Positions 33,683 to 44,675 of a stretch of 64,000 bases of DNA are shown one piece after another; the stretch's first letter is position 1; each line of letters begins with the position of its first letter. A program made the position numbers and the translations under genes. The notes beneath the pieces are model-generated. The model was not told where the DNA came from. It saw nothing but the letters and a program-made list of their open reading frames with translations, and ran no database searches. The stretch spans positions 36,088,875-36,152,874 of the forward strand of contig CM026561.1 of assembly GCA_015143295.1 (NCBI GenBank), in the 5' to 3' direction. The DNA comes from Tetracentron sinense (Eukaryota; Streptophyta; Magnoliopsida; Trochodendrales; Trochodendraceae).

Positions 33683-33830
33683 TGGTAACAAAGTATCTAG
33701 GTCACTTACCATCCTATGAGTGAAACGAATATGATAATCGGAATGTCTTCAGTTGATCTTCTTCGGTTTTCATCTTTTCTAGTCTTGGATGCTTGAAGGC
33801 AATGACACAAGACACACTGTTTTGACAACG
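33683..33830 (-). repeat. Dispersed repeat D, copy 2 (inverted)
   Basis: The reverse complement matches 29424-29580 closely, including GAAGAAGATCAACT and GATGGTAAGTGACCTAGATA. Together with copy 1 it forms an inverted pair about 4 kb apart. Confidence 0.6.
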
Positions 33831-34184
33831 AAATAAGCCAATACCAAAATATGGACTTACACGGTTAATATTTAAACCGTGATTGTAAGAAGAACTTGAA
33901 ATGACAATATATTGAATGTAAAATCTCGGTTAATTTATGAATACAATCATAGTTAAATAACCATGATATTTGATCTACATATAATCACAAGTCACAACAC
34001 GAACGATTACGATTAATTCTACTCGCTATAACCATGATAAAAGACTTACGGTTACGAATAAAAATTGTGAGCGATGAGCTGATTTCTTATAATGATTCGA
34101 TGACATTTCCTTAGTGGGATGCAGTAACCTTAATATTCTCTAATTATCTAATGACAATGTAAATTTCAAGTTTGTATTGTCTGA

Positions 34185-34395
34185 TTCCACGACCAACACA
34201 ATGTCTAGTGTGTCTTATGTCCTTGCTCCTGCTACTCAAGTCCAATGAAGATAAGGCCTGAAGAAACTCCAATCAAGCTTCACTCCCACATTAAGATGGT
34301 AAGTGAGACTTAAATACTTAGTTTATACCTCGAAGGAATTGACTTAGATCAGTTGTATAGACCCTAGGTGACTAGATTCAAGAGTAACAGAGTTT
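34185..34395 (+). repeat. Dispersed repeat D, copy 3
   Basis: GTCTAGTGTGTCTTATGTCC, TCCAATGAAGAT and AAGATGGTAAGTGA are shared with copy 1 at lower identity. Confidence 0.45.
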
Positions 34396-34447
34396 GACTA
34401 CGTCTTAGTGTTTTTGGAAATCTGGTCGACCGACCCCTATCTCGATC

Positions 34448-34557
34448 GACCACATGAGTTTGTATTTAAATAAAGAGAAAGATTGTGTGGGACCACATGC
34501 GTTTGTATTTAAATAAAGAGAAGGATTGTGTGGGACCACATGAGTTTGTATTTAATT
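34448..34557 (+). repeat. Tandem repeat, 43-bp unit, about 2.6 copies
   Basis: Unit starts GACCACATGAGTTTGTATTT and ends GATTGTGTGG; copies begin at 34448, 34491 and 34534 with single-base differences. Confidence 0.85.
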
Positions 34558-34653
34558 AGTAAAATAACTTACATACTAACTAAGTGCAAACACAAAAATA
34601 TATATTTGATAAATATGATGAACATAATAATTTGAGTAAACCATTTAAATTCA

Positions 34654-34712
34654 TGGTGATGGTGGGTGGTGGGTGGTGGGTGGTGGGTGGTTATGGTTGG
34701 TGGTGAGGGGCA
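34654..34712 (+). repeat. G-rich (GGTGGGTGGT)n tract
   Basis: Repeated GGTGGGTGGTGGG words giving more than four runs of three G within 40 bases. It has quadruplex-forming potential on the plus strand. Confidence 0.8.
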
Positions 34713-34849
34713 CTTCCGATTTTGCCACTTTTGATTTCTATTTCTAAAAATAGAGGCAAGGAGTTTTTGTTTCTTTGGTTTTACAAAAAAATTGTTATTA
34801 GTTTTTAAAAACAAAATATAAAAACAAGTTTTACGCAAAATTTTAAAAG

Positions 34850-35880
34850 TTTTATTTCAAAAAGCAAAACAAAAAAAATCAACTAAACGGTCCTAAATAA
34901 TCATAATCGGGTCAACCACAGATGCCAATACATCTATGTTATTTGAAAAATTCAAGATCCGGTTAAAATATGTCGTCTTAGAAATGTAAACGGGTCGGGC
35001 CAAGAATCGAACCCACTTACCAAACAGCTCCTTAAGTCTGGGTCCAAATGGGGTCTTAGAAGCTTTATCCTAAAATATATACTTGCAAAAACGTGTCATC
35101 TTCGCTTTGGAAAAGTCCAGACGAGAGAAGGTTCAAGGAAAGCTGAAACGATCACAACGCAGAAGCAAGAGAGGAGGGCTGAAAACGTCGCACTGGAAAA
35201 CGAGTTTTTGTCCATCACCATCAACAGGACTTTTCAATTCTGCATTATTAAACAATATATTGACGTCTATTCCCAAACGGACATTTTCACATGCCCACAC
35301 ATCATTCCCAGCACTCCATGCCAAACCTCCCATTTTCACCACTTTTCCACTTCCAAATTCCAATGGTCCAACCCAAAACTCCAACTCACCCAAATCGTAT
35401 TAACAATTCGTTGCTTAATCTAATACTAAATTATATAAAGTGTAATATAATAATTCAACTCGATCAATCTGAGCCGTCCGATGGAAAAATTGGTAGAACG
35501 CGCATCGGTATCGGAGGCCGGGTCCATTTAGAAAATAGGTCATTTATAATTAAGACATTCTTGTGTACAATCTCGTGACTAATGAGAATATTATAATTAA
35601 CAAATGTTGTTTAATGGTGAGTGCCAGTCTTTTTCTGTCATTCTAATCTATATATGCTGTCACAGCGTTAATTAATGCGCTTAAACAGGTTCTCAGAATT
35701 ATATATCAAGGTTAATGATATGTTATTTTTGGTATAAGAAATCATTTATCTACCGTAATTAGTCGTTATAGTTGGTGACAGCGTATTAGTGAGAAATTGT
35801 TTAACTAAATTTATTTAGAGTTGTGTTATAACTTGAAAGTTAAACATATTTTTAAATTTGATCCATTTTTAAAATAGTTT
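34850..35880. other. Intergenic with overlapping open frames, no gene supported
   Basis: Overlapping frames on both strands lie at 35083-35578 (the longest 106 codons). They are Ser/Thr/Pro-rich and not recognisable. The Ser-rich, acid-poor composition in the plus frames could suit an organelle transit peptide, but no continuation is seen. Confidence 0.4.
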
Positions 35881-35884
35881 CATT

Positions 35885-35992
35885 TCAGATGAGGTATTAT
35901 AAGGGTAACGGTTTATGTCCCCTAATGAATATTATTTATTAATAAACAGGTGGGTATTTGTCAAATCCCATTCTCTCACCTTCTTAATAAAG
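35885..35992 (+). mobile_element. LINE 3' tail fragment
   Basis: GGTTTATGTCCCCTAATG and TTATTAATAAACAGGTGGG match the tail of the LINE piece at 21390-21500. Only the 3' untranslated end is present. Confidence 0.5.
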
Positions 35993-36084
35993 TAAAATTA
36001 ATTAAATATAAAACTAAATTTTAGATTTCAATAAACTTAAACCGAGCCCAACAAGAAATAGAATGACATATAGACCTCCCTCCA

Positions 36085-36135
36085 GTGATAGGTTGTGTGT
36101 GGTGTGTGTGTGAGTGTGTGGTGTGTGTGTTTCTT
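36085..36135 (+). repeat. (GT)n microsatellite
   Basis: Imperfect GTGTGTGG / GTGTGTGAG run. The adjoining TTTCTTTGCCTTGACTGCAGCT segment recurs three times between 36130 and 36420. Confidence 0.8.
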
Positions 36136-36205
36136 TGCCTTAGACTGCAGTTATCACCTTGTGGTGTTGTTGCCTTAACCTAAAAAACACGAGTTCATGT
36201 ATTTA

Positions 36206-36248
36206 GTCCAACATCGGATATTGTTCCGAGCTCTCACTCCCTTATAAG
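36206..36248 (+). promoter_or_regulatory. snRNA-promoter-like USE plus TATA pair (weak)
   Basis: GTCCAACATCG (one base off the plant snRNA upstream element) is followed after 25 bases by TTATAAG. This spacing is that of Pol III-type plant snRNA promoters. I recognise no snRNA downstream, and similar pairs occur in some plant repeats, so it is probably a relic. Confidence 0.2.
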
Positions 36249-36693
36249 TACCATCAAGCCTCAAACAATTGGTACCCGTTTTGAGGAGTGTTTGGGTGAA
36301 GCTTCTAAGGATTTGAGACTGTGTAGTGGTGTATGTGTGAATGTGTAGTCTGTGTGTTTCTTTGCCTTGACTGCAGCTATCCCTTGTGGGGTTGGTGTTT
36401 CTTTGCCTTGACTGCAGCTTTCTAATAATTCATTTTTACATGAAATGTAATAGATGATGTGATATTAGTTAATGGTAAAATAGGAATTCAAAACTTTTAA
36501 CATTACTTTCTTACAAAAGAACCTATTATTTTGAAGGAAAATTTTGAAAGAAAGTGAATGAAAGTTATGCACTAAAAGATAAAATATGTGGGTCTTATAG
36601 ATTCTTGCAATTTCTTTTCCTCTCAACCAAACACTTCTTTCCCCTATTTTCTTTTACTTTTTTTCATTTTCTCGGCAAACGAACACACCCTAA

Positions 36694-36840
36694 TGCTGAG
36701 TTTGGTTGTAGAGAAAATAGATGAAAACATGGAAAAGAAAAGAAAATTTTAGATTTTTGATACAATTTTTAGTTGTATTTTATCCAATTTTCTTTTCTTT
36801 TCCATGTTTTCACACATTTTCTCAGCAACCAAACATAGGG
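36694..36840. mobile_element. Tourist-like MITE (family T-1, copy 3), TSD TAA
   Basis: Begins TGCTGAGTTTGGTTGTAGAG and ends CAGCAACCAAACATAGGG. TAA flanks both ends (36691-36693, 36841-36843). Same GAAAACATGGAAAAG / CTTTTCCATGTTTTC stem as copies 1 and 2. Confidence 0.75.
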
Positions 36841-37284
36841 TAAGAGAAATGCTTTTGAGACCGTGAAAGGGTTGAGACCGCCAAAATCGTGCATAGATGC
36901 ACGACATTTCAAGTGTGATCCGTCATGTGAATGAGGGCTTCATCTGAAATCCCGTGCATCAGTGCACGATTTCGGTGGCCTTGGCCATTTTGCAGTCTCA
37001 ATAGCAAAGTCCTATTCTTAATGGTTTCATTCCCTTGTACGGCAGTGTAGCAGTTATAGCCCACCATGTTTATCCGATTCTAAGTGGGGCACTCACTTCT
37101 CTAATCCACCAATACTAACTAGAGTTGCAGCCTAATGGTATTTGACTACCAAAAAGACAAATTTTAATTTTGGGAAAGTTCTTTTTACGTCCAAAAAGTA
37201 GAGCTCCCACTTTTAGTATAAAGACATGATACATGATACTTTTGTAATTATGGAGAGATGTGATAAATTTGTAAAATATTTTCC

Positions 37285-37459
37285 CGCCTTTTCCTAAGTG
37301 GGAGGTCCTGGGTTCCATTTCTCACTCCCCCTTTAAGGCTAGTCCCACACGAGTTTACCCGAACTTACCTGATGTGGTGGGTTCAGGCTTATGTCGCACC
37401 CTCGGGGATTAGTCCTGACCTAAAGGGTTGGAGACACTTCGAGTTCCAAAAAAAAAAAA
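37285..37459 (+). mobile_element. SINE-like repeat with poly(A) tail
   Basis: A B-box-like GGTTCCATTTC lies at 37311. A body with AGTCCCACACGAGTTTACC and GGGATTAGTCCTGACC follows, ending in a 12-A tail at 37448-37459. The A box is not clear, so the copy is 5' truncated or diverged. Confidence 0.45.
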
Positions 37460-38236
37460 GGGGAGGTCCACTTTTTCGTGGTAAAGGAGAACTCCCTTTT
37501 GTATTTAAATTTATATAAGAAAAAATGGGGTGTGTACAGAAATGTGAAAATGCTTAGCGAATATAATTTGATAGGTAAAAATTAGATACGAGAATTATTC
37601 AAATATAATTCGGAATAGTCATTCGTTTGAAAATTCGACGAAAATAATCACAAAACGTTAAAAGTCCGATACATAAATAATTCAACTATATATAATTTGA
37701 GTCAACACTCAATAATTCATCGAAAAATTCAGGTAAGCATATAAAATTACATGTATAAAATTTCAAAGAGAGTATTAACTCTCTAATTTCACATTGTAGA
37801 AAATGAAGAATGAAATAAGTGGAGAGAGAGACTTGAAAAGGAGATTGACAGGTGATGGTTGATGGCGTTGTCATGACTGTATAGTTGAAGACTTGGTCCT
37901 TGACCACTGGCGGCTTGACTGTGTCGTTATGATTACTGGCGGCTGACGGTGCGATAATGACCATTGGCAATTGACATGTTATTATGACAAGTGATGATTG
38001 AAATAATTAAGATTAGACATTTAGGCTCCATTCTTTTGATGGAACTTTTAAAGTCTAAGTACTTTTATTATTTCATGACTAATTTTACTTTATGTCTAGA
38101 ACTATATTATGTTATAGAGTGCAAAAGTTCTACAAATATGGAACTTTCAAGTTCCAACAAAATTTTTGGATTTTTTAAAGTTCTATAGATGTGGAACTAA
38201 AAATTAAATCAAACTCAATAAATCCAAAATACCATC
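37460..38236. other. Intergenic, nothing recognised
   Basis: AT-rich. A minus-strand frame at 37686-37970 has no recognisable domain. TGGCGGCT-type words near 37910-37950 repeat weakly. Confidence 0.5.
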
Positions 38237-38989
38237 GAGTTTGTCGCGACCCAAAACCTACCCTAAAAGTTAGAGTGAATCTTGAACGACTTATTATGAC
38301 CTACATGACATACTTGACAACCATCCTGCAAAACACACTAAGCACATACAATAGAGGACAAAAATAGCGGAAACATACACTAACATGGCACAGCGAAAGT
38401 CTAACCAAAACCTCTATATATGTACATGTGATCTAAGTTTGTACAGAAGAGAAAACAAAATAAAGAAGGTGCAGACAGGCCCGCCAAAATACATGGGTAT
38501 AATCTCTCGTGCTCACCCACACTCACCTAGAATCTACCACCTAGTAATAGCCCTCCACCTGAGGCTCCTCGGCAGGGGCCTCCTCGACGTACTCCTCTTC
38601 CTCCCATGGACCGGGAGCACATATGTCAAAAGTAGCGGGCGCACCACTAACACCTACTGACATTAAAAGTACGGCTGAGCATGGAATACTCAGCGGGTAC
38701 CGAATGTTAACCAACAGTCATAACAATATAATAATGGAAATAAAGCAGGAAGCAGTTCATATAATTGACAGGAAAGTAAACAGTTTATAGTTCATGCTTG
38801 CATCATATCAAAGTCAGAAAAAACTCTTGAAAACATCATTTGCTTGACTTGACTTGACTTGACTTGAAATACTATTTTCGTACTTGAAAAAGTTGTCTTG
38901 TCATGTTCTGTTTTGCTTGTTTTGTCGGGTCATGCTTGTCATGTCGTACTCTTGCTTGTGATCATGCTTGTTTGCTTGGAATCATGTAA

Positions 38990-39152
38990 GAGATGCACTT
39001 GTGAGGGAGGGTGGTGTAAAACCCCCTCTTTCAATGAGATGCACTTGCGAGGGAGGGGAGATCCCTCTTTCAATGAGATGCACTTGCGAGGGAGGGGAGA
39101 TCCCTCTTTCAATGAGATGCACTTGCGAGGGAGGGGAGACCCCTCTTTCAAT
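38990..39152 (+). repeat. Tandem repeat, 39-bp unit, four copies
   Basis: Unit starts GAGATGCACTTGCGAGGGAG and ends CCCTCTTTCAAT. Copies start at 38990 (a longer 46-bp variant), 39036, 39075 and 39114. It lies at the left edge of the organelle-like insert. Confidence 0.9.
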
Positions 39153-39164
39153 CTTGAAAGGAGG

Positions 39165-39998
39165 GAGACTAAGCTAGTCACCTCACCTCTCTTTCTTACC
39201 CGCCCTTATTAGTAGTAGGCAACCTTTCTTTCTCGCTCGGCCTAATAGAGTTGCGCTTTCTTAGTACATTGCCTTTCATTACCAACTTGTCGTCTTACAG
39301 CACGAAGTTACCTGATGTTCGCCTTCTGACGGAGAGATGTTAGCCTTTCGCTATTAGTAAGCACTCCCCTTTTGACCTAATGAGCTTTCTTTACGTTGAG
39401 TTAACCCGGCGGGTTCGCCTAGATGCCTAGTGGAGAACGAGCTGGAGATCATGAAAAGCATTTCCACACAAGGAGGCAGGCAGCTGGGAAGCTTCGCTTC
39501 TAGAATGCCGACTACATGGGAACATATTAAGGATAGGTTGATTCTTATTCTTGCTGCCCGCTCGATTTCAAGATGTTCCCGAGAAGAAAGAGCTCGCGAG
39601 AAAGCTCGCCCCGTTATGTTATGGGAAATGGTAAAAAGTCTCGATTCCGAGGAAGAAGGATCTGTTCCCATGTAGTCGGGGTCGGCCACACCGGGTAATC
39701 TCACTAATTTGAAGGAAAAGGAGGGCTTCGCTTTGTTCAATTCATTCGCTTCCTTGGTGTGGAGAGATCGGGCTTCGAAGCTCGTATAAACATCGATAAA
39801 TGGGCGATATCAGGCCGGCGCCTCCCCTTCAATGTGCGAGATTGAAGTTCTGTATCAGCTTCATCGATTGATGTTGTTGAAGTAGCGGTTGAATCATCCA
39901 TTTCAGTTGAATCAATGGAAGTTGGGAGTTCAGGAAGCTCGCTCTCCCCTAATTGTGTATCCCCGGCCAAAGAGAGAAATGTAAACTCCCTCATATGC
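39165..39998. other. Probable nuclear insertion of mitochondrial DNA (NUMT)
   Basis: The base composition and vocabulary change sharply: GAAGCTTCGCTTCTAGAATG, CTTTCTTTCTCGCTCGGCC and AAGAAAGAGCTCGCGAGAAAG read like plant mitochondrial intergenic DNA and unlike the surrounding LTR. Long open frames on both strands (39430-39675 +, 39354-39740 -, 39737-40000 -) are usual for such DNA. I recognise no standard mitochondrial gene in them. The LTR resumes at about 40000 with ATGCTTGTTCTCGTTCTTG. The call rests on composition, not on a match. Confidence 0.5.
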
Positions 39999-40969
39999 AA
40001 TGCTTGTTCTCGTTCTTGTCAAAAACGAGATAAAACATATCATAAGATATGTCCTACCTCTATACACCAACCCTTACGTTTGGCCTTGTCATGATGTTCT
40101 TGAATCGAAAATAAACTCTTGTTCCTGAAAAACACCGATAAACAATGTCATACATGTTATGCTCATGAAGTCGTGTACATGCTTTAACTTGTAATTAAAC
40201 GTGACATTTAAAGTTCAACAATACATGGACTAGCATTCATTTCAACTCATAGGAATATTCACACCATTATAGAAAGCGAATAAATTTATACATGCGTTTC
40301 TAGAACTAATTCTTCATCTTGACATTTCATCAAACACTTGGTGTGTACAGTATGGTTAAAGCGTACATCATACTTTTCTAGATGGATTGATGTTCACAAC
40401 ATACATGTATGTTCATTATTGGTACAATACCATTCCCATTTCATTCATCACAAAACACACACACGGCATCCATCGCCCATACACAACCATCCATCTCCAT
40501 CCCTTTATCCTATCTTATTATTACGCTTAGAAATCACAAAAATGAAGAAAAGAAGAAGAAGAAGAACTAGAAGGGTAGCATAGGGTACCGACCTTGAAAA
40601 GAAGAAAACCCTCCAAAACGTGCGTGTATTTGCTGTCGAGCTTGGAGAACGTGCTCCTCACTTGCTTTGCCTTGGATTTGAAGAATCCAAGCCTTTGGAA
40701 TGATCTAGGATTCTTAAACCCTTGATTTATTCTCAAGTTGAAACCCTAAGTTAAGACCCTTTCTCCTCTTCTCACTCTCTCTCAAAATACAAGCTTGAGG
40801 GTTTATGAAACCCTCAACCCACAAACTTGGGTTTACATAGAAAAGGGGATGGTCAAAGACCATCATACCCTTAATGATCTGCTTAAAAAGACCAAACCAG
40901 ACAATTTCTTAAAGGAGCGGTCGATAGGTCCAAAAGACCCTCTCTGGAAAAATCCCCTATACAAAATTA

Positions 40970-41095
40970 GTGCGATAGCGGTCGACCGGTGGTTAGAACG
41001 GTCGACTGGTAGGCAAACGGTCGATCAGTCATCTTAGCGGTTGAGTGGTAGGCTACCGGTCGATCGGTCCTAGGAGCGGTCGACCGGTTGGTCTG
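40970..41095. repeat. GGTCGACCGGT-type repeats in the solo LTR
   Basis: CGGTCGACCGGTGG, CGGTCGACTGG, CGGTCGATCAG, CGGTCGATCGG and CGGTCGACCGG occur in about 110 bp. Related GTCGAC clusters lie at 19635-19742, 20550-20640 and 34426-34450. Confidence 0.8.
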
Positions 41096-41340
41096 TGTTT
41101 TGCCCATTTTACTGATTTCTCTCATTTTTCCTATTTCGGTATTTTGGTTATAACTTTTGACTCGTTTGTCGGATTTTGACGATTCAACGTCCGTTGGACT
41201 TGTCATTCAAAAAGGAATATTTCCGACAGTTTAGAATTTCCAATTTCTTCTTTATTTATTAATTTGACTATGTGAAAGGCCAATTGACTATGAGTATGCT
41301 ATTAATTAGGTACGAAAAAGTTCTGGGGTTCTACAGAGTC

Positions 41341-42390
41341 AAATGGTTAGAAACCCTCTACCTTCTCTTTCCAGTCTCTTGTTTCTTGTACCAAAACATT
41401 AATGTTCCGGACTTTAAAAAGTTCCACCAAAAGAACGGAGCCTTAGGGAGACAAAAAAGATCGAGAGAAAATTAAGAGATTAAGTGGTGGTCGATGAGTA
41501 CTTCAATACTAGCGGCTCTTAGTGACATTGTGGCCGGTGAGATAGGAACTTAAGGTGTAAGAATTGATGGAGAGAAAAAAAATAGAGAAAAATGTAATTA
41601 GGTGCGCATGCATGAAAGAAAAAAATAGTTTAGGGACTTATCTTATATATATAATCTTATTATCTGTGAATAAGTCGTGAATAATTCATCTTATTTAAAT
41701 AATTCGTGAATATTAACTTATTTTTGTTGTAAGAATTAGTCAATGGATACTCCACATATACTCGTGACACTAGATATGATAAAATAACCCAACAAATTGC
41801 AATCTCTCTAAAATAACTAAAAAGTTATTTTGGTGAGCCAAAATACTAAAATTTGCTAAAAGGGGTCTCCAGTAGTCTCTTCAAACTAGCCATTGGTTAC
41901 ACTCACCAAACCAAATCTTTATCACCAAACCAAATCTTTATCTCTCAGTCATTTTTTGTGGTCCCACATAAGTAATAAAATAATGTTTGTCTCTTCTTTC
42001 CTTTATTGTGATCCCACACAAATAAATAAAATAATGTTTCTCTCTGTTTCTCTCTCCTTTCCTTTATTGTGGTCCTACACAAATAAATAAAATATTGTTT
42101 CTCTCTCTCCCTTCCTTCTTTGGTTTTCCCACAGAAGTAATAAAATAATGTTTTTTTTTTTTGGTGAGGCTATTAGGGATGTTTTAAAAAATGAATAGCC
42201 AAAATAAAAAAAAAGATAAGTTTTAGCTATTTTGATGAGGCTGCTGGGAATGCTATTAGAGATTAGTTATAAACGATGAGGTGTAGAGAGTATATTTGGG
42301 AGTACCCATAGACCACTATTTGTTTGGTCGAGTGAATTATACGGATTGTACGCAAATTTGTTAAAATGATTCACATATATTTGCATTTCA
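41341..42390. repeat. Intergenic with a 50-60-bp imperfect tandem repeat
   Basis: Between about 41955 and 42150 the unit GTGGTCCCACATAAGTAATA..TTTCTCTC..CTTTATT recurs about four times with changes. The flanking AGCCAAAATACTAAA and TTAGCTATTTTGATGAGGC segments suggest that it lies in a decayed MITE. No gene. Confidence 0.5.
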
Positions 42391-42396
42391 TTTATT
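42391..42396 (-). terminator. Poly(A) signal of the CML gene
   Basis: AATAAA on the minus strand, 162 bases past the stop codon of the calmodulin-like gene. Confidence 0.4.
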
Positions 42397-42557
42397 AGCC
42401 CCAAAAAATTGCATTTCATTAATTTGATGATTATATGGCAAACAAAGACATACACTTTTTGCATCTTAGGATAGATAAAATTACAACCGTTTGATTGATC
42501 GGTGTTTGTGCTTTCCTCGAGATCCCAGACGACAACACCGTGTTCACAGCACAGTCG

Positions 42558-43238
42558 TCAACATGATCTCTGCTGGTCCGTCATCATACGCGAGAAATCC
42601 TCGAAACAGACGAACCCATCACCGTCGGTATCAATATCTCCTATCATGCGCCGGCAATCCTCTAACGTGCACCCGTCATCCCCAATGACTCCAAACACCC
42701 CCAAAAGCTCATCCGCCGAGATCTTCCCATCCCCATCGGCGTCAAAGAAGCTAAAAACTTCGCACAACTCGGAGCCACAAGCCGGACCAAAAGCCGAGCC
42801 GATGGCGCCGAACTCTTCCAAGCTTATACACCCGCGTCCAGCCGGATCAACCTCCGTCAACATCATCAACAGCTCCTCCTCGCTGGCTCCAATCCGGCTA
42901 AGAAAGGTCTGGAGTTCGAACCTCGTTATCTTCCCGTCACCGTCTTTGTCGATGAGCTTAAATGCCTGGACGAGCTCCAAATTAACGTCGGCTGAAGAAT
43001 CAGACCAGTCGCTGGAGCTGGATATCTCGTGGTCGTTGGATTGAGAAGGAAGGACGCTGGTTGGTGTCACTGGCCCACCACTGTCACCCCCTCCTTTGTG
43101 ATTGGTCGACGATGAGGAGGAGGAGGAGGAGGAAGATGACTTGCCGGAGCTGAACGACGCTGGGTTTGATTTTGAAACACTTGGGGTTTTCTTGGAGCGG
43201 AAGAGATTCTTGGGATTGATTTTGATGATCATCTTCAT
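42558..43238 (-). CDS. Calmodulin-like protein, CML35/CML36 type, four EF-hands
   Basis: An intronless 226-residue frame. The N-terminus MKMIIKINPKNLFRSKK is followed by a Ser-rich tract (about residues 28-44) and a low-complexity linker to about residue 85. Four EF-hand loops follow: DKDGDGKITRFE (97-108), DPAGRGCISLEE (131-142), DADGDGKISADE (166-177) and DTDGDGFVCFED (203-214). Loops 1 and 3 have all calcium ligands. Loop 2 lacks acidic ligands at positions 3 and 5 and is probably non-binding. Loop 4 has Asp at position 12. The basic MK.I.KINPK.LFRSKK start followed by a Ser-rich linker is, from memory, that of Arabidopsis CML35/CML36, which act as calcium sensors (CML36 with the plasma-membrane calcium pump ACA8). 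Length and intact frame support a working gene. Confidence 0.9.
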   Translation of the reverse strand: MKMIIKINPKNLFRSKKTPSVSKSNPASFSSGKSSSSSSSSSSSTNHKGGGDSGGPVTPTSVLPSQSNDHEISSSSDWSDSSADVNLELVQAFKLIDKDGDGKITRFELQTFLSRIGASEEELLMMLTEVDPAGRGCISLEEFGAIGSAFGPACGSELCEVFSFFDADGDGKISADELLGVFGVIGDDGCTLEDCRRMIGDIDTDGDGFVCFEDFSRMMTDQQRSC

Positions 43239-43346
43239 GACTGGAACAGGAAGAGAGAAGAGGGGTTTGAGAGGAAAGAGAGGGGAGAGAGGGTCTGTTA
43301 AATGGTGGTGCCATTGTTAGCTTCCAGGAAGCTTCGTGGAAGGATT

Positions 43347-43357
43347 ATCTTATATTA
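43347..43357 (-). promoter_or_regulatory. TATA-like box upstream of the CML gene
   Basis: On the minus strand AATATAAGATA lies about 110 bases upstream of the start codon. Moderate match; no other candidate is closer. Confidence 0.35.
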
Positions 43358-43601
43358 CGGTTTTGATTTTGATTCTTTTCTTCTTTGAATATGGATAGTT
43401 GTTTTATACCGTAGGATTCGATTCTGCCTTTATTGGATTCACTTCTTCTAGGCAGAGGAGGAACAGCTCAACAGTTGCTGATGTGGGGCCATGTAGTTGG
43501 CTTTTGGGCAAACAGCGCAGCAATTATCACTCTTGCTTATCCTCACTCCTAATGGATTCAAAAGGAGGTCTACTTTTATTATTCTTTATTTTTTTATGGG
43601 T

Positions 43602-43860
43602 AATAGTCCCCTCGTCGGCCGAGGAGGGGACTATTTCTCCTTGCCCACCTTCAACTCCCATTAACTCGGGTTAATTTTTTTTAACCCTTTAGTTAATTTC
43701 TTTTATTTTATTTTTCTAAAATCCAAGGGTAGATGGGTCAATCCTAAGAGTGGATGAATCTTAACCACAGTTAAATGGGGTTAGAAGGAGGACACGTGGC
43801 AATAAAAGGGAGCCGAGATGCCCCTCCTCGCATCACTGATTGAGGAGGTGATTATTTTTA
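43602..43860. mobile_element. IR-1 family element with a 34-bp terminal palindrome
   Basis: Begins with the palindrome AATAGTCCCCTCGTCGG / CCGAGGAGGGGACTATT (43602-43635). It continues CAACTCCCATTAACTCGGGT and closes with GAATCTTAACCACAGTTAAA and a GGACACGTGGC tail, then CCCCTCCTCGCATC. It shares its right core with other IR-1 copies. TSD not resolved. Confidence 0.55.
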
Positions 43861-43879
43861 TTTTATTTTTATATTTTAC

Positions 43880-44640
43880 CCTGTTTCTACTTTCCACGTA
43901 TGGAGTTTCATTAAATAATCCGAAACCCGATCCACAAATCCTAACACGTAAAAGATGAGTGGTTCGGGTAGGTGACAATTCGGGTCAGAAATTCCACCAC
44001 TTCACGTAGATTAGGTGAAAATGGCGTGTTATAGGATACGGATACTATTCGATTCGTTACTCGGTAATTGATCGAATAGATATTCGCGGAGCGAATTCAA
44101 ATTAAATTAATATGTTTTAGCATTACTTTGTTTTTTTTATAAAATTAATTAAATAATTCAGATATTATCTGAATTTGAAAATTTTCGTCATAATAGGAAA
44201 CAAATCAATATTTCACTTTCCATTGGATATTTATTTAAATTCAGATAATTTGATATATTTAAACGATTACCAATTTGGAAATACTTCTATCCGTGCCAAA
44301 TTAGTTCCGTTGACAATCCGATTGGCAAGTTCTGACCTAAAACTCATACTGCCAAGGCGCCAACCCTGCTTCACTATTCACATGTTCAGGTTAATTGTGA
44401 TTCAATGGATCTGGTTTGGTTATTTTTACTCATCATAATTTGGTTAGATTTTTGTTGGAATGATCAGACTGGTGTGTCAAAATATTTAATTTATTTGTAA
44501 TATATATAATTAATATGTAATATAATTTTGTTTGTATAAATGTTATTATGTGGGCAGTGGGTTGATCAAACTGAGTTTCTAATTGAATGAACTTAGGGTG
44601 TACAATTTTCAACCCGTTTTAAAACGCATACTCCAATCTG
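43880..44640. other. AT-rich intergenic stretch
   Basis: No supported gene. Short frames at 44175-44438 (+) and 43781-43978 (-) have no recognisable features. Confidence 0.5.
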
Positions 44641-44675
44641 ACCCCACCCGAATAATTGTGAACTTTGATATCAGG

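Larger units (their letters stand above)
38242..41335 (-). mobile_element. Solo LTR, Tekay/Del-like, minus strand, near-TSD GAGTT/GAGTC
   Basis: Plus-strand ends are TGTCGCGACCC and GGGGTTCTACA. The reverse complement thus starts TGTAGAACCCC and ends GGGTCGCGACA, like the 5' LTR at 10277-12655 (GGGTCGTGACA). Flanking 5-mers GAGTT (38237-38241) and GAGTC (41336-41340) differ by one base. It contains a 39-bp tandem repeat (38990-39152), a probable mitochondrial insert (about 39165-39998) and a GTCGAC-rich promoter-side block (40970-41095). No internal region is present. Confidence 0.7.

Noticed and set aside
35083-35578. Overlapping frames of 71-106 codons
   Set aside because: Three plus frames and one minus frame overlap without a clear preference. 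No family is recognised and no exon continuation found.
36206-36300. Candidate snRNA or SRP RNA gene downstream of a USE/TATA-like pair
   Set aside because: The downstream sequence does not resemble any plant snRNA I know, and the USE has a mismatch.
38898-39212. Frames with repeated peptide MRCTCEGG / FNEMHLRGRG
   Set aside because: They arise from translation of the 39-bp tandem repeat, whose length is a multiple of three.
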